NCBI GenBank assembly: GCA_017450165.1
Contig: JAFSWO010000079.1
Coordinates: 1 to 52,068, forward strand
Reading direction: 5' to 3'
Length of the DNA: 52,068 nucleotides
From: Bacteroidales bacterium
Lineage (GTDB): Bacteria; Bacteroidota; Bacteroidia; Bacteroidales; UBA932
Under the pieces are notes generated by a model. The model was given only the letters and a program-made list of their open reading frames with translations. It was not told the origin of the DNA and ran no database searches. A program made the position numbers and the translations under genes. Within the stretch, counting starts at the first letter, position 1. Each line of letters opens with the position of its first letter. Below, piece after piece: positions 1 to 9,020 of the stretch.

Positions 1-135
1 CTCGCCGCCCTGCAGGAACTTCCCTGGACCGGCAACATCCGCGAACTGCGCAACGTCACCGAACGATTGATGATCCTCTGTGGCAACACCATCACCAAAG
101 AGGATGTCATCGCTTATGCAACCCCTTCAATCTGA
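1..135 (+). CDS. Sigma-54-dependent response regulator, C-terminal end (partial)
   Basis: The window opens inside a reading frame that is open from base 1 and stops at TGA 133-135, giving 44 residues. It contains [10 protein letters not shown], the conserved sequence near the end of the sigma-54 activator AAA+ domain, followed by a short tail. The usual C-terminal Fis-type helix-turn-helix is absent or reduced in what is visible: the frame ends about 25 residues after the motif. This family (NtrC type) remodels RpoN-RNA polymerase at -24/-12 promoters. The large NtrY-like kinase at 1457-4984 is the likely partner, although der lies between them. The stop is 7 bases before the der start, so the two genes are probably co-transcribed. 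Family assignment is secure; the receiver domain and any partner are inferred because the gene is cut off. Confidence 0.8.
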   Translation, partial: LAALQELPWTGNIRELRNVTERLMILCGNTITKEDVIAYATPSI

Positions 136-142
136 GACAGCC

Positions 143-1453
143 ATGAACCTCGTTGCTATCGTAGGACGCCCCAACGTAGGCAAGTCCACCCTCTTTAACC
201 GACTCGTCGGTACCCGCAAAGCCATCGTCGATGAGACGGCCGGCGTCACCCGCGACCGCCATTACGGCCGCTGCGAGTGGTGCGGAACCGAGTTCTCCGT
301 GGTGGACACGGGCGGTTTCACCGTCAATTCCGACGATATCTTCGAGGAGGAGATCCGCAAGCAGGTGATGATTGCCATCGAGGAGTGCGACCTCGTACTC
401 TTCCTGACGGAGGTGGGCACCGGCATCACCGACTTCGACGCCGAGATCGCCAAGATCCTGCGCCGCAGCAAGAAACCGGTCGTGCTGGCCGTCAACAAGG
501 TGGATACCAGCGACCGGATGTACGATACCTACGAGTTCAACGCACTCGGACTGGGTGAGCCCTGGTGCATCGCCTCCGCAACCGGCAGCGGCACCGGCGA
601 CCTGCTTGACGAGATCGTACGCCTGCTGCCCAAAGAGAGCGTGGCGGAAGAGGACAACGCAGACCTGCCGCACTACGCCATCGTCGGCAAACCGAACGTG
701 GGCAAGTCTTCGCTGACCAACGCGCTGCTGGGTGAGGAACGCAACATCGTCACCCCGCTGGCCGGCACCACCCGCGACTCCATCTCTTCCCATTACAACA
801 AATTCGGCCATGAATTCATCCTCGTGGATACGGCCGGCGTGCGCCGCAAGAGCAAGGTGCGCGAAGACCTCGAATTCTATTCGGTGCTGCGCTCCATCAA
901 GGCCATTGAGGAATCGGATATCTGCATCCTGATGGTCGACGCCACCACCGGTATCGAGGCGCAGGATATGTCTATCTTCAATCTGATTGCCCGCAACCGC
1001 AAGGGATGTGTGGTGGTGGTGAACAAGTGGGACCTGGTGGAAGACAAGAGCGCCAACACCATGAAGGAATATACGGAGGGCATCAAGGCCCGCCTGGCCC
1101 CCTTCAACGACATTCCCATCATCTTCACTTCGGTGCTCAACAAGCAGCGCATCCTGGATGTGCTGAATGCCGCCAACCGGGTCTATTCCAACTACAGCCG
1201 CCGCATCCCCACCTCGGAACTGAACGAAGTGATGCTGCCGGAAGTGGAGAACTATCCCCCGCCGGCATGGAAAGGCAAGTACATCAAGATCAAGTACATC
1301 ACGCAGCTGCCCACGAAGTTCCCGGCATTCGCCTTCTTCTGCAACCTGCCGCAGTACATCCGAGACCCGTACAAGCGGTATCTGGAAAACAAGCTCCGCA
1401 GCCACTATGATTTCACGGGTTGCACCATGGAGATATATCTGCGCAAGAAATAG
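143..1453 (+). CDS. der: Ribosome-associated GTPase Der (EngA)
   Basis: Encodes 436 residues, the usual length for Der, an essential GTPase that acts in 50S ribosomal subunit maturation in the cytoplasm. Two tandem G domains are visible. The first has GRPNVGKS near residue 8, DTGG and NKVD; the second has GKPNVGKS near residue 182, DTAG and NKWD. A basic KH-like C-terminal domain follows, ending in LRKK. The ATG at 143 is chosen because it begins [11 protein letters not shown], the standard Der N-terminus; an in-frame ATG at 80 would add 21 unrelated residues inside the upstream gene. The 3' end lies only 3 bases from the stop of the convergent histidine kinase gene. Confidence 0.97.
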   Translation: MNLVAIVGRPNVGKSTLFNRLVGTRKAIVDETAGVTRDRHYGRCEWCGTEFSVVDTGGFTVNSDDIFEEEIRKQVMIAIEECDLVLFLTEVGTGITDFDAEIAKILRRSKKPVVLAVNKVDTSDRMYDTYEFNALGLGEPWCIASATGSGTGDLLDEIVRLLPKESVAEEDNADLPHYAIVGKPNVGKSSLTNALLGEERNIVTPLAGTTRDSISSHYNKFGHEFILVDTAGVRRKSKVREDLEFYSVLRSIKAIEESDICILMVDATTGIEAQDMSIFNLIARNRKGCVVVVNKWDLVEDKSANTMKEYTEGIKARLAPFNDIPIIFTSVLNKQRILDVLNAANRVYSNYSRRIPTSELNEVMLPEVENYPPPAWKGKYIKIKYITQLPTKFPAFAFFCNLPQYIRDPYKRYLENKLRSHYDFTGCTMEIYLRKK

Positions 1454-1456
1454 CGC

Positions 1457-4400
1457 TTAAGCCTCTACAAAGAACCGTACGGTGAAGCAGGCGCCGCCCA
1501 ATTCGGCGGAGCGGCCGCATTCAATCGTGCCGCCGGTCTGCTCGATGATGCCCTTGCAGATGGAGAGGCCCAGGCCCGATCCGCTGGAACGGGTGGTGAA
1601 GTGCGAAGTAAAGATCCGATCTACATTCTCGGGCGGCACGCCGGGGCCGTCATCCTCAACGCGCACTACGTAGCATTTGCGTCCCTCATCGGCCTGCTCT
1701 TCATTCAGCGTGAGCAGGATCCGGCCCTTGCCCTTCGATTCCTCAATAGCCTGGATCGCATTGGTAATGAGGTTCGTAAAGACGCGCGAGAGCTGCTTGC
1801 GACGTCCCTGCACCACCGGCTCAACGGCGCTGCAGCGATACTTCAGGTCGATATTGTCGCGGTTGTCGAAGATAATCATCTGCTCCCGGATCACGGCATT
1901 GATATCCACCTCGCCAGCCACGTCTTCCGCGGTGCGGGCAATGGCGGAGAATTCGGAGGCGGTTTCGGCCAGGATATCGATCTGGCTGATCAGGCTGCCG
2001 CCAATCTGGTCCACCTTTTCTTCCCAACCGGGGATGCCGCGCTGCTTGAGGCGGATCAGATGCTGGATGCTCAGGCGCATCGGACTGAGGGCATTCTTGA
2101 TCTCGTGGGCAATGCGGCGGGCCATCTCTTTCCAGGCCTGCTCACGTTCGCTCTGCGCCAGTGCGCGGGTGCTCTCTTCGAGGGCGTCCACCATGTCGTT
2201 GTAGGAACTCACCAGCACGCCCAGCTCGTCCCGCGTATTCTTATAAGGAATATGGCCCAGTTTACCCGGCGAAGCGGCCGTCGCACGCATCTGGTCGCGT
2301 AACTCGCGGATGGGCCGCGACATGGAGTTGGAGAGCAGCACACCGATGATGAGCGATGCGATAATCAGCACCAGGTAGAGGTTGATGAGCATCACCAGCG
2401 TATGGCCGGTCACCGTGCCGGAGGAACGGGAACGATATGGAACATAGACGATTCCCACCAGTTCTCCGTCCACGTTGAAGATGGGAGCATAGACGGCATA
2501 GTAGTTCCGGGGCCCCTCCTCCACCACTTCAGAGAAACGGGTGGCGTGCATGTGCACGATCTCATGAAAGGCATGGTGGCTCAGGCGGAAGCTGACCGGA
2601 CGGAGGCCGGTCTCTTCCGGCGTGGTCGTATAGACCAGTGAACCGCGAGTGTCGTAGACGCCGATCTCGTAGCGGGTCACCTCGGAGAGATGACGGACCG
2701 CAGCGATGAATTCAGGCGAAGAGAGACTTTCCGAACCGGAATAGTACTGGCACTGCTCGGCCAGCGCACCCTGTACGGCGGCAATCCGCTCCTCCATGAA
2801 GGCGGCGTTGGCATTGCGCCGGAAACTGCTGTTGTAGAAGACGGCCGTACCGCCCACGGCAGCCAGGGTCACCAGCATCACGCCGGTGGTCAGCAGGGTG
2901 ATCTTCCGCTTGATCGAGTGCTTCGGCAAATCCAGGAACCGGCCGCGGGCATCGCGGGAGGTGAAGACGATCAGGAAGATCCCGAAGAAGATCAACAGAT
3001 AGGAGAAGGAGACCAGATAGGGAAGCCACGGGCGCGAGGGGCGCGAAAGGATGGTGGCATTACCCTCCGAATAGCGGTTGATAAAGTGCACCGTTCCGCC
3101 GCGCGTCACCATCGAATAGCCCATCCGGTACTCTTCAGGCAGCGCAACAGGATAGTTGATGCTACCTTCCGACGTTACGAGCCGGTGGTCGTTGTAGCAA
3201 GCCACGGAGTAACGGCCGGGAAGCGACCCGAGAGCCGATTCCGCGCTGCGGTGCTTGGAGGTGAAGCCCAGGTAGAGCCGGCGGACATCCCTGCCGTCCG
3301 GATCATAGTACTGGAACTGGCCCATGTAGGTCAGTTTGCCGTCGTAGTTGTTGATCTGCCAGAAATGGGTGCTCTGGTCCACACGCACGCCGCGCGTGCT
3401 GATCATATCGTAGAAGAAGGGGAAGCAGAGCGAGGGCTCCGACTGCCCGCCCGGAGCGATATAATCGCCGGGAGCACAGATGGATAGCGATACGCTGTAG
3501 CGATCCTGCAGGTCCTTATAGAAGTAGCGGTCGATGAGGCGGTTGCGGATCAGTTCGGCCGCCTTGACGCTGACCAGCGTGCCGATAAAGGGATCCTCCG
3601 CAATCTCCTGCTCGATGGTACGCAGATAGAACTCGAAAGGAAGGTCGTGTTCTACGGCCAGTTTGGTAGTGGTAACACGGTTGGTCTCGTATTCCCGCTC
3701 CACCCCGAAGAGGGATTCGGCCACCACGAAAAAGAGCGCGAAGAGGACGCTGATCAGGACGATGTTCCGCCACGAGAAGAGCGAGACGCGGCGCCAGCGA
3801 CGGGTCAGCAGCAGCGCGGTCTGCAAGGTGAAGAGCAGCGCCAGGGCCAGCATGGCGAAGGTCACGTAGCAAAGCAGCGTCGAACCGGAAAACTCGTTGA
3901 TGCGGAAGGGCTCCAGCACCAGGCTGGAATTCATGATCAGCGAACGCAGGGCCAGGAAGAGATAGACGGCCAGTGCCACGGCAGCCAGCAGCAGGAGCAG
4001 CGGAGCGGCGACCCGGATAAAGGGATAACGGCGTCCCCGGCGCTCCATCCCGCGCAACATCGGGAACCGGATGGCAAAGAGCAGGTAGGCGATCGAAGCC
4101 ACAAAGGCATTGTTGAGCAGAAAGTCGCCCAGCGTCGGGAAGAGCGTGCTGTCTGCATAGAGAATGGGCGAGAAGAGCGGATAGCTGTGCGAATACTGGC
4201 TCGCCAGCAGCACGGCGGCCAGGCGAAGCAACGTCAGCCCGCCCAGAGCAAGGGCGAAGGTCCGCCACGAGGGACGCTTGAAATGCAAGGCAAAGAGCGC
4301 CATGGCCGCCAGCATGAAGGAAATCCATTTCAGGAGCCGCCCCGTCGATGAAAAGGCGGAGGGCGAACCGGCCAAGATGGAGAAGAGCGGCGTGCCGTCG

Positions 4401-4984
4401 GCCGCATGTACGACAGCCGGGGGATTCTCGGTCACCTCCGCGATGCGGAAATGGGGGCCGACAGGCAGCTGGTCCACCTGAATACCTGCCACGATTTTCA
4501 CGCGGCGCGAGGTAGAATACCACTTGCTCACAATATATCGGGCGGAGCCCAGATCCAGATACTGCCACTGGTCTCCCAGTCCGGCCAGCGGCGAGATGCC
4601 GTTGTCCGTTTCGGAAGCCATCTCAAGCCGGTAGGAACCGGGATATGCGTCGTTATTATCGTGCTGGATAGGAAATTCGTTGATCCAGGAATGGAGGGTG
4701 TCCAGGTTATACTTGTAGAGCACCATGTCTTCCGGCAGGTCGTCCATATCCAGACAGACATCTGCCGGTTGGACGAGCGCGTTGCGGATATATCCCTCGA
4801 TGATGCGTTCCCTCCCCTGCAGCGCCCGTTCGATACGGCCCACACGCGAAGCCAGCTGCGATTCGTAGCTGCGCGAGTGGAACGACCCGGCAAAGACGAG
4901 AATGGCCAGCACTCCCAGCAACTCTACCAGGTAGCGGGAAAGAAGACTTCCCAGTCGCTTGAAGAAGGGTTTTGCAGCTTTCAT
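1457..4984 (-). CDS. Large multi-pass sensor histidine kinase (NtrY-like)
   Basis: Encodes 1175 residues, much longer than a typical sensor kinase. The order is: an N-terminal membrane segment (about 17-35), an extracytoplasmic region to about 215, a block of several hydrophobic helices to about 430, a second soluble sensor region, another membrane segment near 665-700, a third sensor-like region and a membrane segment near 880, then HAMP. The cytoplasmic kinase core has the H-box HEIKN with phospho-acceptor His960, the N-box NLITNAIQAI, DDGPGVP and GSGLGLSICKG. This matches the NtrY/NtrB class of kinases, which usually signal to sigma-54 activators; the gene fragment at 1-135 encodes such an activator. 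Its ATG directly abuts the rlmH stop (no spacer), so the two are almost certainly one operon. The signal sensed is unknown. Confidence 0.88.
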   Translation of the reverse strand: MKAAKPFFKRLGSLLSRYLVELLGVLAILVFAGSFHSRSYESQLASRVGRIERALQGRERIIEGYIRNALVQPADVCLDMDDLPEDMVLYKYNLDTLHSWINEFPIQHDNNDAYPGSYRLEMASETDNGISPLAGLGDQWQYLDLGSARYIVSKWYSTSRRVKIVAGIQVDQLPVGPHFRIAEVTENPPAVVHAADGTPLFSILAGSPSAFSSTGRLLKWISFMLAAMALFALHFKRPSWRTFALALGGLTLLRLAAVLLASQYSHSYPLFSPILYADSTLFPTLGDFLLNNAFVASIAYLLFAIRFPMLRGMERRGRRYPFIRVAAPLLLLLAAVALAVYLFLALRSLIMNSSLVLEPFRINEFSGSTLLCYVTFAMLALALLFTLQTALLLTRRWRRVSLFSWRNIVLISVLFALFFVVAESLFGVEREYETNRVTTTKLAVEHDLPFEFYLRTIEQEIAEDPFIGTLVSVKAAELIRNRLIDRYFYKDLQDRYSVSLSICAPGDYIAPGGQSEPSLCFPFFYDMISTRGVRVDQSTHFWQINNYDGKLTYMGQFQYYDPDGRDVRRLYLGFTSKHRSAESALGSLPGRYSVACYNDHRLVTSEGSINYPVALPEEYRMGYSMVTRGGTVHFINRYSEGNATILSRPSRPWLPYLVSFSYLLIFFGIFLIVFTSRDARGRFLDLPKHSIKRKITLLTTGVMLVTLAAVGGTAVFYNSSFRRNANAAFMEERIAAVQGALAEQCQYYSGSESLSSPEFIAAVRHLSEVTRYEIGVYDTRGSLVYTTTPEETGLRPVSFRLSHHAFHEIVHMHATRFSEVVEEGPRNYYAVYAPIFNVDGELVGIVYVPYRSRSSGTVTGHTLVMLINLYLVLIIASLIIGVLLSNSMSRPIRELRDQMRATAASPGKLGHIPYKNTRDELGVLVSSYNDMVDALEESTRALAQSEREQAWKEMARRIAHEIKNALSPMRLSIQHLIRLKQRGIPGWEEKVDQIGGSLISQIDILAETASEFSAIARTAEDVAGEVDINAVIREQMIIFDNRDNIDLKYRCSAVEPVVQGRRKQLSRVFTNLITNAIQAIEESKGKGRILLTLNEEQADEGRKCYVVRVEDDGPGVPPENVDRIFTSHFTTRSSGSGLGLSICKGIIEQTGGTIECGRSAELGGACFTVRFFVEA

Positions 4985-5458
4985 CTATTCATGGTGATAG
5001 GGTTCTCCCCGGATAATCGTGAAGGCGCGATAAAGCTGCTCCACAAAAACCAGGCGCACCAGCTGATGGGAGAAGGTCATCTCGGAGAGCGAGAGCATTT
5101 CATTGGCGCGGTCGTAGATGGATTTTGAAAAACCGTATGCGCCGCCCACCACGAAAACCAGGTCCCGCGAGCCGTGCAGCAGCTTCTGCTCCAAATCCCG
5201 TGCCCAAGCTACCGAGGTAAAGCGGCGGCCATGTTCATCCAGCAGAATCACATGGTCCGAATCCTTGAGCCGCGCGGCGATCAGGGCCCCTTCGCGTTCC
5301 TTGATCTGATCGCGCGAGAGCGCGGAAGCCTGCTTTAGCTCGGGGATTTCCTCGATGGAAAAGGCCGCGTAGTGCTTCAGACGGCCGGCATAGTCGGCAA
5401 TTCCCTCTTTGAGCGGGGAACCGATTGTTTTTCCGACGAGTATGAGCTTCAGCTTCAT
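4985..5458 (-). CDS. rlmH: 23S rRNA pseudouridine-1915 N3-methyltransferase RlmH
   Basis: Encodes 157 residues of the SPOUT methyltransferase RlmH, which methylates pseudouridine 1915 in helix 69 of 23S rRNA using S-adenosylmethionine. The N-terminus MKLKLILVGKT, the central LLDEHGRRFTS and the glycine-rich VFVVGGAYGF (the trefoil-knot SAM site), and the C-terminal LVRLVFVEQLYRAFTI with EPYHHE are family hallmarks. The ATG at 5458 is preferred over a TTG three codons upstream because it matches the known family start and length. It is the first gene of an operon with the histidine kinase, and a promoter is visible upstream. Confidence 0.96.
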   Translation of the reverse strand: MKLKLILVGKTIGSPLKEGIADYAGRLKHYAAFSIEEIPELKQASALSRDQIKEREGALIAARLKDSDHVILLDEHGRRFTSVAWARDLEQKLLHGSRDLVFVVGGAYGFSKSIYDRANEMLSLSEMTFSHQLVRLVFVEQLYRAFTIIRGEPYHHE

Positions 5459-5479
5459 TGGGTGCAATCAATTAACTCG

Positions 5480-5509
5480 TAAAGGTAAGATTTTTTGTCC
5501 GTTTTTCAA
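5480..5509 (-). promoter_or_regulatory. Putative Bacteroidota-type promoter for rlmH
   Basis: On the minus strand a TTG (plus coordinates 5507-5509) is followed after exactly 19 bases by TACCTTTA (5480-5487), one mismatch from TAnnTTTG. The spacing fits the Bacteroidota primary sigma factor. The predicted leader to the rlmH ATG is about 20 bases. Confidence 0.5.
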
Positions 5510-5560
5510 CGTGTCCCGTGGCTTGATTTTTGCATAGTTTTCATCCGTGTTCCTGCCATT

Positions 5561-5986
5561 ATGAAACTCAAACGACTTCTTCCGCTCTTCGCGCTGCTGC
5601 TTGCAGCGATTCCCGCACCGGCCCAGAATACGGTTCCGGTCAGCCTCTCCTCGGGGGTTTCGCAGGATGTCTTCACCCCTATCGGAAAGTATTTCCAGGC
5701 CGGCGATTACAACAAGCTCTCCGCCTGGTTTGCAGAGACGCTGGAACTGGATATCCTGGGGTCTGTCAGCACTTGCTCCCGCAACCAGGCCCGCCGCATC
5801 ATGAAGGATTTCTTTGCGGATTACACCCCGAAATCGTTTGAGGTTGTCCATAAAAGCGGAAAGGCCCCGATGCGGTATGCCATCGGAGTCCTTCACGCGG
5901 GTGGCGAGACCTTCCAGGTCACGCTTTATGTCCGGACCGGCGAGGGAAAGAGCGATATTCAGCAGCTCAAAATCGAACGCCAGTAA
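5561..5986 (+). CDS. Secreted DUF4783-family protein
   Basis: Encodes 141 residues beginning with a clear signal peptide (MKLKRLLPLF then a hydrophobic stretch ending APAQ). The mature part, with two helices (DVFTPIGKYFQAGDYNKLSAWF), ARRIMKDFFADY, FEVVHKSG and a run of beta strands (RYAIGVLHAGGETFQVTLYV), matches DUF4783, an NTF2/SnoaL-like small fold found in Bacteroidota. Function is unknown; the family is periplasmic. The start at 5561 is chosen because it begins the signal peptide; the open frame extends upstream without signal character. It is divergent from rlmH and convergent with the SIMPL gene, whose stop is 6 bases away. Confidence 0.75.
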   Translation: MKLKRLLPLFALLLAAIPAPAQNTVPVSLSSGVSQDVFTPIGKYFQAGDYNKLSAWFAETLELDILGSVSTCSRNQARRIMKDFFADYTPKSFEVVHKSGKAPMRYAIGVLHAGGETFQVTLYVRTGEGKSDIQQLKIERQ

Positions 5987-5992
5987 AACGCC

Positions 5993-6697
5993 TTATCGCT
6001 TCAGGTAATAGGTGACCGAGGTCACGACGCGAACCTTCTTGGTCTGCGGCGTGTTGCTGTCGCGCGCCTCGATACTGAAGGTACCCTGCGAAGCGGTGCG
6101 GATCTTGCCCAGCGAGCTGCCGCTGTCCTTGGCGAACTTTTCAGCCACCTGACGGGCATTCTTGGTAGCCACTTCAATCATCTCCGGCTTAATCTCGTTC
6201 AATCCCTCGAAGAGGAACTGCGGCGTAGCCTCCCAGCCGTTCTCCAGGATGATATCCTTGCTGAGCAGCTGGCTCTGGGCGGCCATCAGGGCCAGCACCT
6301 TGTCCACTTCTGCCGAGCAGACGGTGATGGTGCAGGTTGCCACATAGCGATAGAGACGGGTGTTGCCGCCATACTCCTGCGCGTCCTTGTCGGAGAGCGA
6401 AGGAACGGAGACGGAGATGTCTTTCTCTTCAATACCCCCCTTCTTCAGGAAGTTGAAGATGATCTCCTTTTTGCTTTCGATAGCGCGGTATACGGAATTC
6501 AGATCGTTACCCACCACTTTGTACACCACCGGCCAGATGACCTTGTCGGCAGGAACTTCACGTTCGCAGAGTCCTTTCACGCTGACGGTACGCTCGAAGG
6601 AGCGGAATTCGCGTGCGGTCCGGGGAAGCATGAGCCCCAGAAAAATCAGACCGACCATTATGGTCAGGCCCAGATAAAGTTTACCCTTATTTTCCAT
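5993..6697 (-). CDS. SIMPL-domain (DUF541) membrane-anchored protein
   Basis: Encodes 234 residues. A single N-terminal membrane segment (about residues 8-25) is followed by a SIMPL/DUF541 domain: FERTVSVKGLCEREVPADKVIWPVVYKV, then alternating strands and helices, and the closing VRVVTSVTYYLKR. In other bacteria SIMPL proteins (for example BP26/Omp28 and YggE) form periplasmic ring assemblies and are linked to oxidative stress tolerance, but the biochemical role here is unknown. The gene faces the ABC transporter gene across a short AT-rich region with back-to-back promoter elements. Confidence 0.82.
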   Translation of the reverse strand: MENKGKLYLGLTIMVGLIFLGLMLPRTAREFRSFERTVSVKGLCEREVPADKVIWPVVYKVVGNDLNSVYRAIESKKEIIFNFLKKGGIEEKDISVSVPSLSDKDAQEYGGNTRLYRYVATCTITVCSAEVDKVLALMAAQSQLLSKDIILENGWEATPQFLFEGLNEIKPEMIEVATKNARQVAEKFAKDSGSSLGKIRTASQGTFSIEARDSNTPQTKKVRVVTSVTYYLKR

Positions 6698-6717
6698 ATT
6701 CGTAGATTTTTATATTA

Positions 6718-6735
6718 CAAATATAAGTATTTTTG
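6718..6735. promoter_or_regulatory. Divergent -7 elements for the SIMPL gene and the ABC exporter run
   Basis: Two perfect TAnnTTTG elements lie back to back. TATATTTG reads on the minus strand (6718-6725), 20 bases before the SIMPL ATG. TATTTTTG reads on the plus strand (6728-6735), 28 bases before the ABC ATPase ATG. They are separated by two bases, so RNA polymerase probably cannot occupy both at once. No clean -33 TTTG is visible for either. Confidence 0.55.
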
Positions 6736-6763
6736 TAGTTGAAACTAGCATTCTTTACCGAAT

Positions 6764-7612
6764 ATGTTGCAGTGCAAAAACATTACCAAACGGTTCGGCA
6801 CCTTCACTGCCATTCAGGATATCAACCTCGATATTCCTGAAGGTAAGATATTTGGGTTGCTCGGGCCGAACGGTGCCGGCAAGACCACGCTGATCCGCAT
6901 CATCAACCGGATTACCATCCCTTCCGCGGGCAGCGTCTGGTATAACGGCGTCCCCATGACCGACGAAGTGGTCCGCACCATCGGCTATCTGCCCGAGGAG
7001 CGCGGTCTTTATAAAAAAATGAAGGTGGGCGAGCAGTGCCTCTACCTTGCGCGTCTGCGCGGGATGAGCACCGCCGAGGCCACCGATGAGCTCAAGAAGT
7101 GGTTTGTCCGCTTCGGCATCCAGAGCTGGTGGAACAAAAAGGTAGAGGAGCTCTCCAAGGGTATGGCCCAGAAGGTACAGTTCATCACCACCGTCCTGCA
7201 CCGCCCCCGCCTGCTGATTCTCGACGAACCCTTCTCCGGATTCGATCCGGTCAACGCACAGCTGATCCGCAACGAAATCCTGCACCTGCGCGACGAGGGC
7301 GCCACCATCATCCTCTCTACCCACAACATGGAGTCGGTGGAGGAGCTTTGCGACGAGATTGCCCTCATCAACCGCTCTAAGGTCGTGGTCGCAGGACAGA
7401 CCGACGCCATCCGTCGGGAATACGGCGACAACCGCGTGGAGCTCGTCTACAGCGATGCGGAAGGCCGCCACACAGAAGTCATCGCCATCGAGGGAGATCC
7501 CAACGCCGCCCTGCGCGAAGTGCTTGACAGAGGCGTCACCATCCACTCCTGGCGGGAACTGGTGCCGCGCATGAACGACATTTTCATCAAACTGGTTACC
7601 GAAAAAGAATAG
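6764..7612 (+). CDS. ABC transporter ATP-binding protein (NatA-like)
   Basis: Encodes 282 residues. The Walker A sequence GPNGAGKT (near residue 36), the signature LSKGMAQK, the Walker B LLILDEPFSGFDP and the switch histidine in STHNM are all intact. After the ATPase domain comes a DUF4162-type C-terminal extension of about 70 residues, typical of ATPases that partner with ABC-2 permeases such as NatA/NatB. The permease gene follows after 12 bases. The pair probably forms an exporter in the inner membrane; sodium export is the characterised role of NatAB, but the substrate here cannot be read from the sequence. It is the first gene of a long co-directional run. Confidence 0.92.
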   Translation: MLQCKNITKRFGTFTAIQDINLDIPEGKIFGLLGPNGAGKTTLIRIINRITIPSAGSVWYNGVPMTDEVVRTIGYLPEERGLYKKMKVGEQCLYLARLRGMSTAEATDELKKWFVRFGIQSWWNKKVEELSKGMAQKVQFITTVLHRPRLLILDEPFSGFDPVNAQLIRNEILHLRDEGATIILSTHNMESVEELCDEIALINRSKVVVAGQTDAIRREYGDNRVELVYSDAEGRHTEVIAIEGDPNAALREVLDRGVTIHSWRELVPRMNDIFIKLVTEKE

Positions 7613-7624
7613 GAGGAGCGTCGT

Positions 7625-9004
7625 ATGAATCTTTCGAAAATCGGTCTGGTCATCAGCCATGAATATGCGGTACGCGTCCGCAAGAAATCCTTTATTCTCA
7701 CCACCCTCCTCACCCCGCTCCTCTTTGGTGCGCTCATCTGCGTGCCGGCCCTCATCATGCTCTGGGGCGGCGGAGGCGAACAGAAGGTCAAGATCATCGA
7801 CGGTACCGGCGAACTCGCCGCGCGGTTCGAAGACAGCGGCAACACCCACTACGAACTGGCCGCCGAAGGGGAAACCCTGGATCTGATGAAGGAACTTTTC
7901 AAGGAGATGGGGCTCTATGCCATCGTTGACATCTCCCCCTATAACGACAAGGACGAAGTCACTGTCACCACCTATTCCAAGGAACCGCTCAACATTGAGG
8001 TCAAGGCCGCCGTAGGGCGCACCGTCAACAAGGCGATAGAGGAACGCAAACTGGCACGCTACAAGATCGGCAACCTGCAGGAAATCCTCTCCGACGTCAA
8101 GACGGACATCAAACTGAATACCCTCACACTCAAGGAAGACGGCAAGGCGGAGGAGGACTCCGTAGAGCTCTACATGATCGTCGCCTACGTCTTGAGCTTC
8201 CTCATCTACATCTTTGTCTTCATGTTCGGCACCATGGTGATGCGCAGCGTGATTGACGAAAAGAGCAGCCGCGTGGTGGAGGTGATCGTCTCCTCGGTCA
8301 ACAGCGTCGACCTGATGATCGGCAAGATTGTGGGCGTTGCATTGGTGGCGCTCACGCAGTTTGCCATCTGGATCGGCCTGACTGCCGCCATCGCCGGTGG
8401 CGTGATGGGTGCAGCCGGCCCGAAACTGTTGGGCTCCCTCGGCGATTCGGAGCAGGTCATGCAGCTGGCGGCGCAGCCCTCCCTCGGTGTCCATCCGGAC
8501 CTGGGCCAGCTGGCTCAGGTGGCCACGGATGAGAATGCGCCGGAGGCGCTGAAGATGGTTGCCCAGATCCGCAGCCTCAACTGGGGGTCCATCCTGGGGT
8601 GTTTCCTGCTTTATTTCCTGCTCGGCTACCTGCTCTATGCGGCCATGTTCGCCGCCATCGGGTCGGCCGTGGACAACGAAGCCGATACGCAGCAGTTGCA
8701 GCTACCGCTGACCCTGCCGCTGATTGTCGGACTCTTTATCATGCTGCACACCTTTGAACATCCGAGCAGCCCGCTCTCCGTATGGGCCTCCATCATTCCA
8801 TGGACCTCTCCGATGGTGATGCTGGCCCGTATTCCCTTCAATGTGGTGCCGGCTTGGCAACTGATCCTGTCGCTGGTGCTTCTATTTTTGACCTTCCTGG
8901 GTACCGCCTGGGTTTCGGCCAAGATTTACAAGGCCGGCATCCTGATGTACGGCAAGAAATCCTCCTTCAAGGATTTGTGGCACTGGATTCGCATGAAAGA
9001 ATAA
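7625..9004 (+). CDS. ABC-2 type exporter permease (NatB-like)
   Basis: Encodes 459 residues. One membrane segment near residues 26-48 is followed by a large extracytoplasmic domain (about 50-180), then five hydrophobic segments in the C-terminal half, beginning with the helix in MIVAYVLSFLIYIFVFMFG. The following SVIDEKSSRVVEVIVSSV is the conserved cytoplasmic coupling region of ABC-2 permeases of the NatB/CcmB-related class. A GGAGGAG sequence lies just before the start. It is the cognate permease of the upstream ATPase. Confidence 0.9.
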   Translation: MNLSKIGLVISHEYAVRVRKKSFILTTLLTPLLFGALICVPALIMLWGGGGEQKVKIIDGTGELAARFEDSGNTHYELAAEGETLDLMKELFKEMGLYAIVDISPYNDKDEVTVTTYSKEPLNIEVKAAVGRTVNKAIEERKLARYKIGNLQEILSDVKTDIKLNTLTLKEDGKAEEDSVELYMIVAYVLSFLIYIFVFMFGTMVMRSVIDEKSSRVVEVIVSSVNSVDLMIGKIVGVALVALTQFAIWIGLTAAIAGGVMGAAGPKLLGSLGDSEQVMQLAAQPSLGVHPDLGQLAQVATDENAPEALKMVAQIRSLNWGSILGCFLLYFLLGYLLYAAMFAAIGSAVDNEADTQQLQLPLTLPLIVGLFIMLHTFEHPSSPLSVWASIIPWTSPMVMLARIPFNVVPAWQLILSLVLLFLTFLGTAWVSAKIYKAGILMYGKKSSFKDLWHWIRMKE

Positions 9005-9020
9005 TCAAACTATTTTCTAT

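Noticed and set aside
80..142. Upstream ATG at 80 as the start of der
   Set aside because: It would add 21 residues unlike any Der and overlap the sigma-54 activator gene in another frame; ATG 143 gives the conserved N-terminus.
107..1405. A 432-codon open frame antisense to der
   Set aside because: It lies wholly over der, whose motifs are complete. The translation has no recognisable domain, and such mirror frames are common here because of G+C-rich third positions.
6755..8494. A 579-codon open frame antisense to the ABC ATPase and permease genes
   Set aside because: It is a shadow of two well-supported genes. The His/Asp/Gly-rich translation is the usual product of reading G+C-rich codons backwards.
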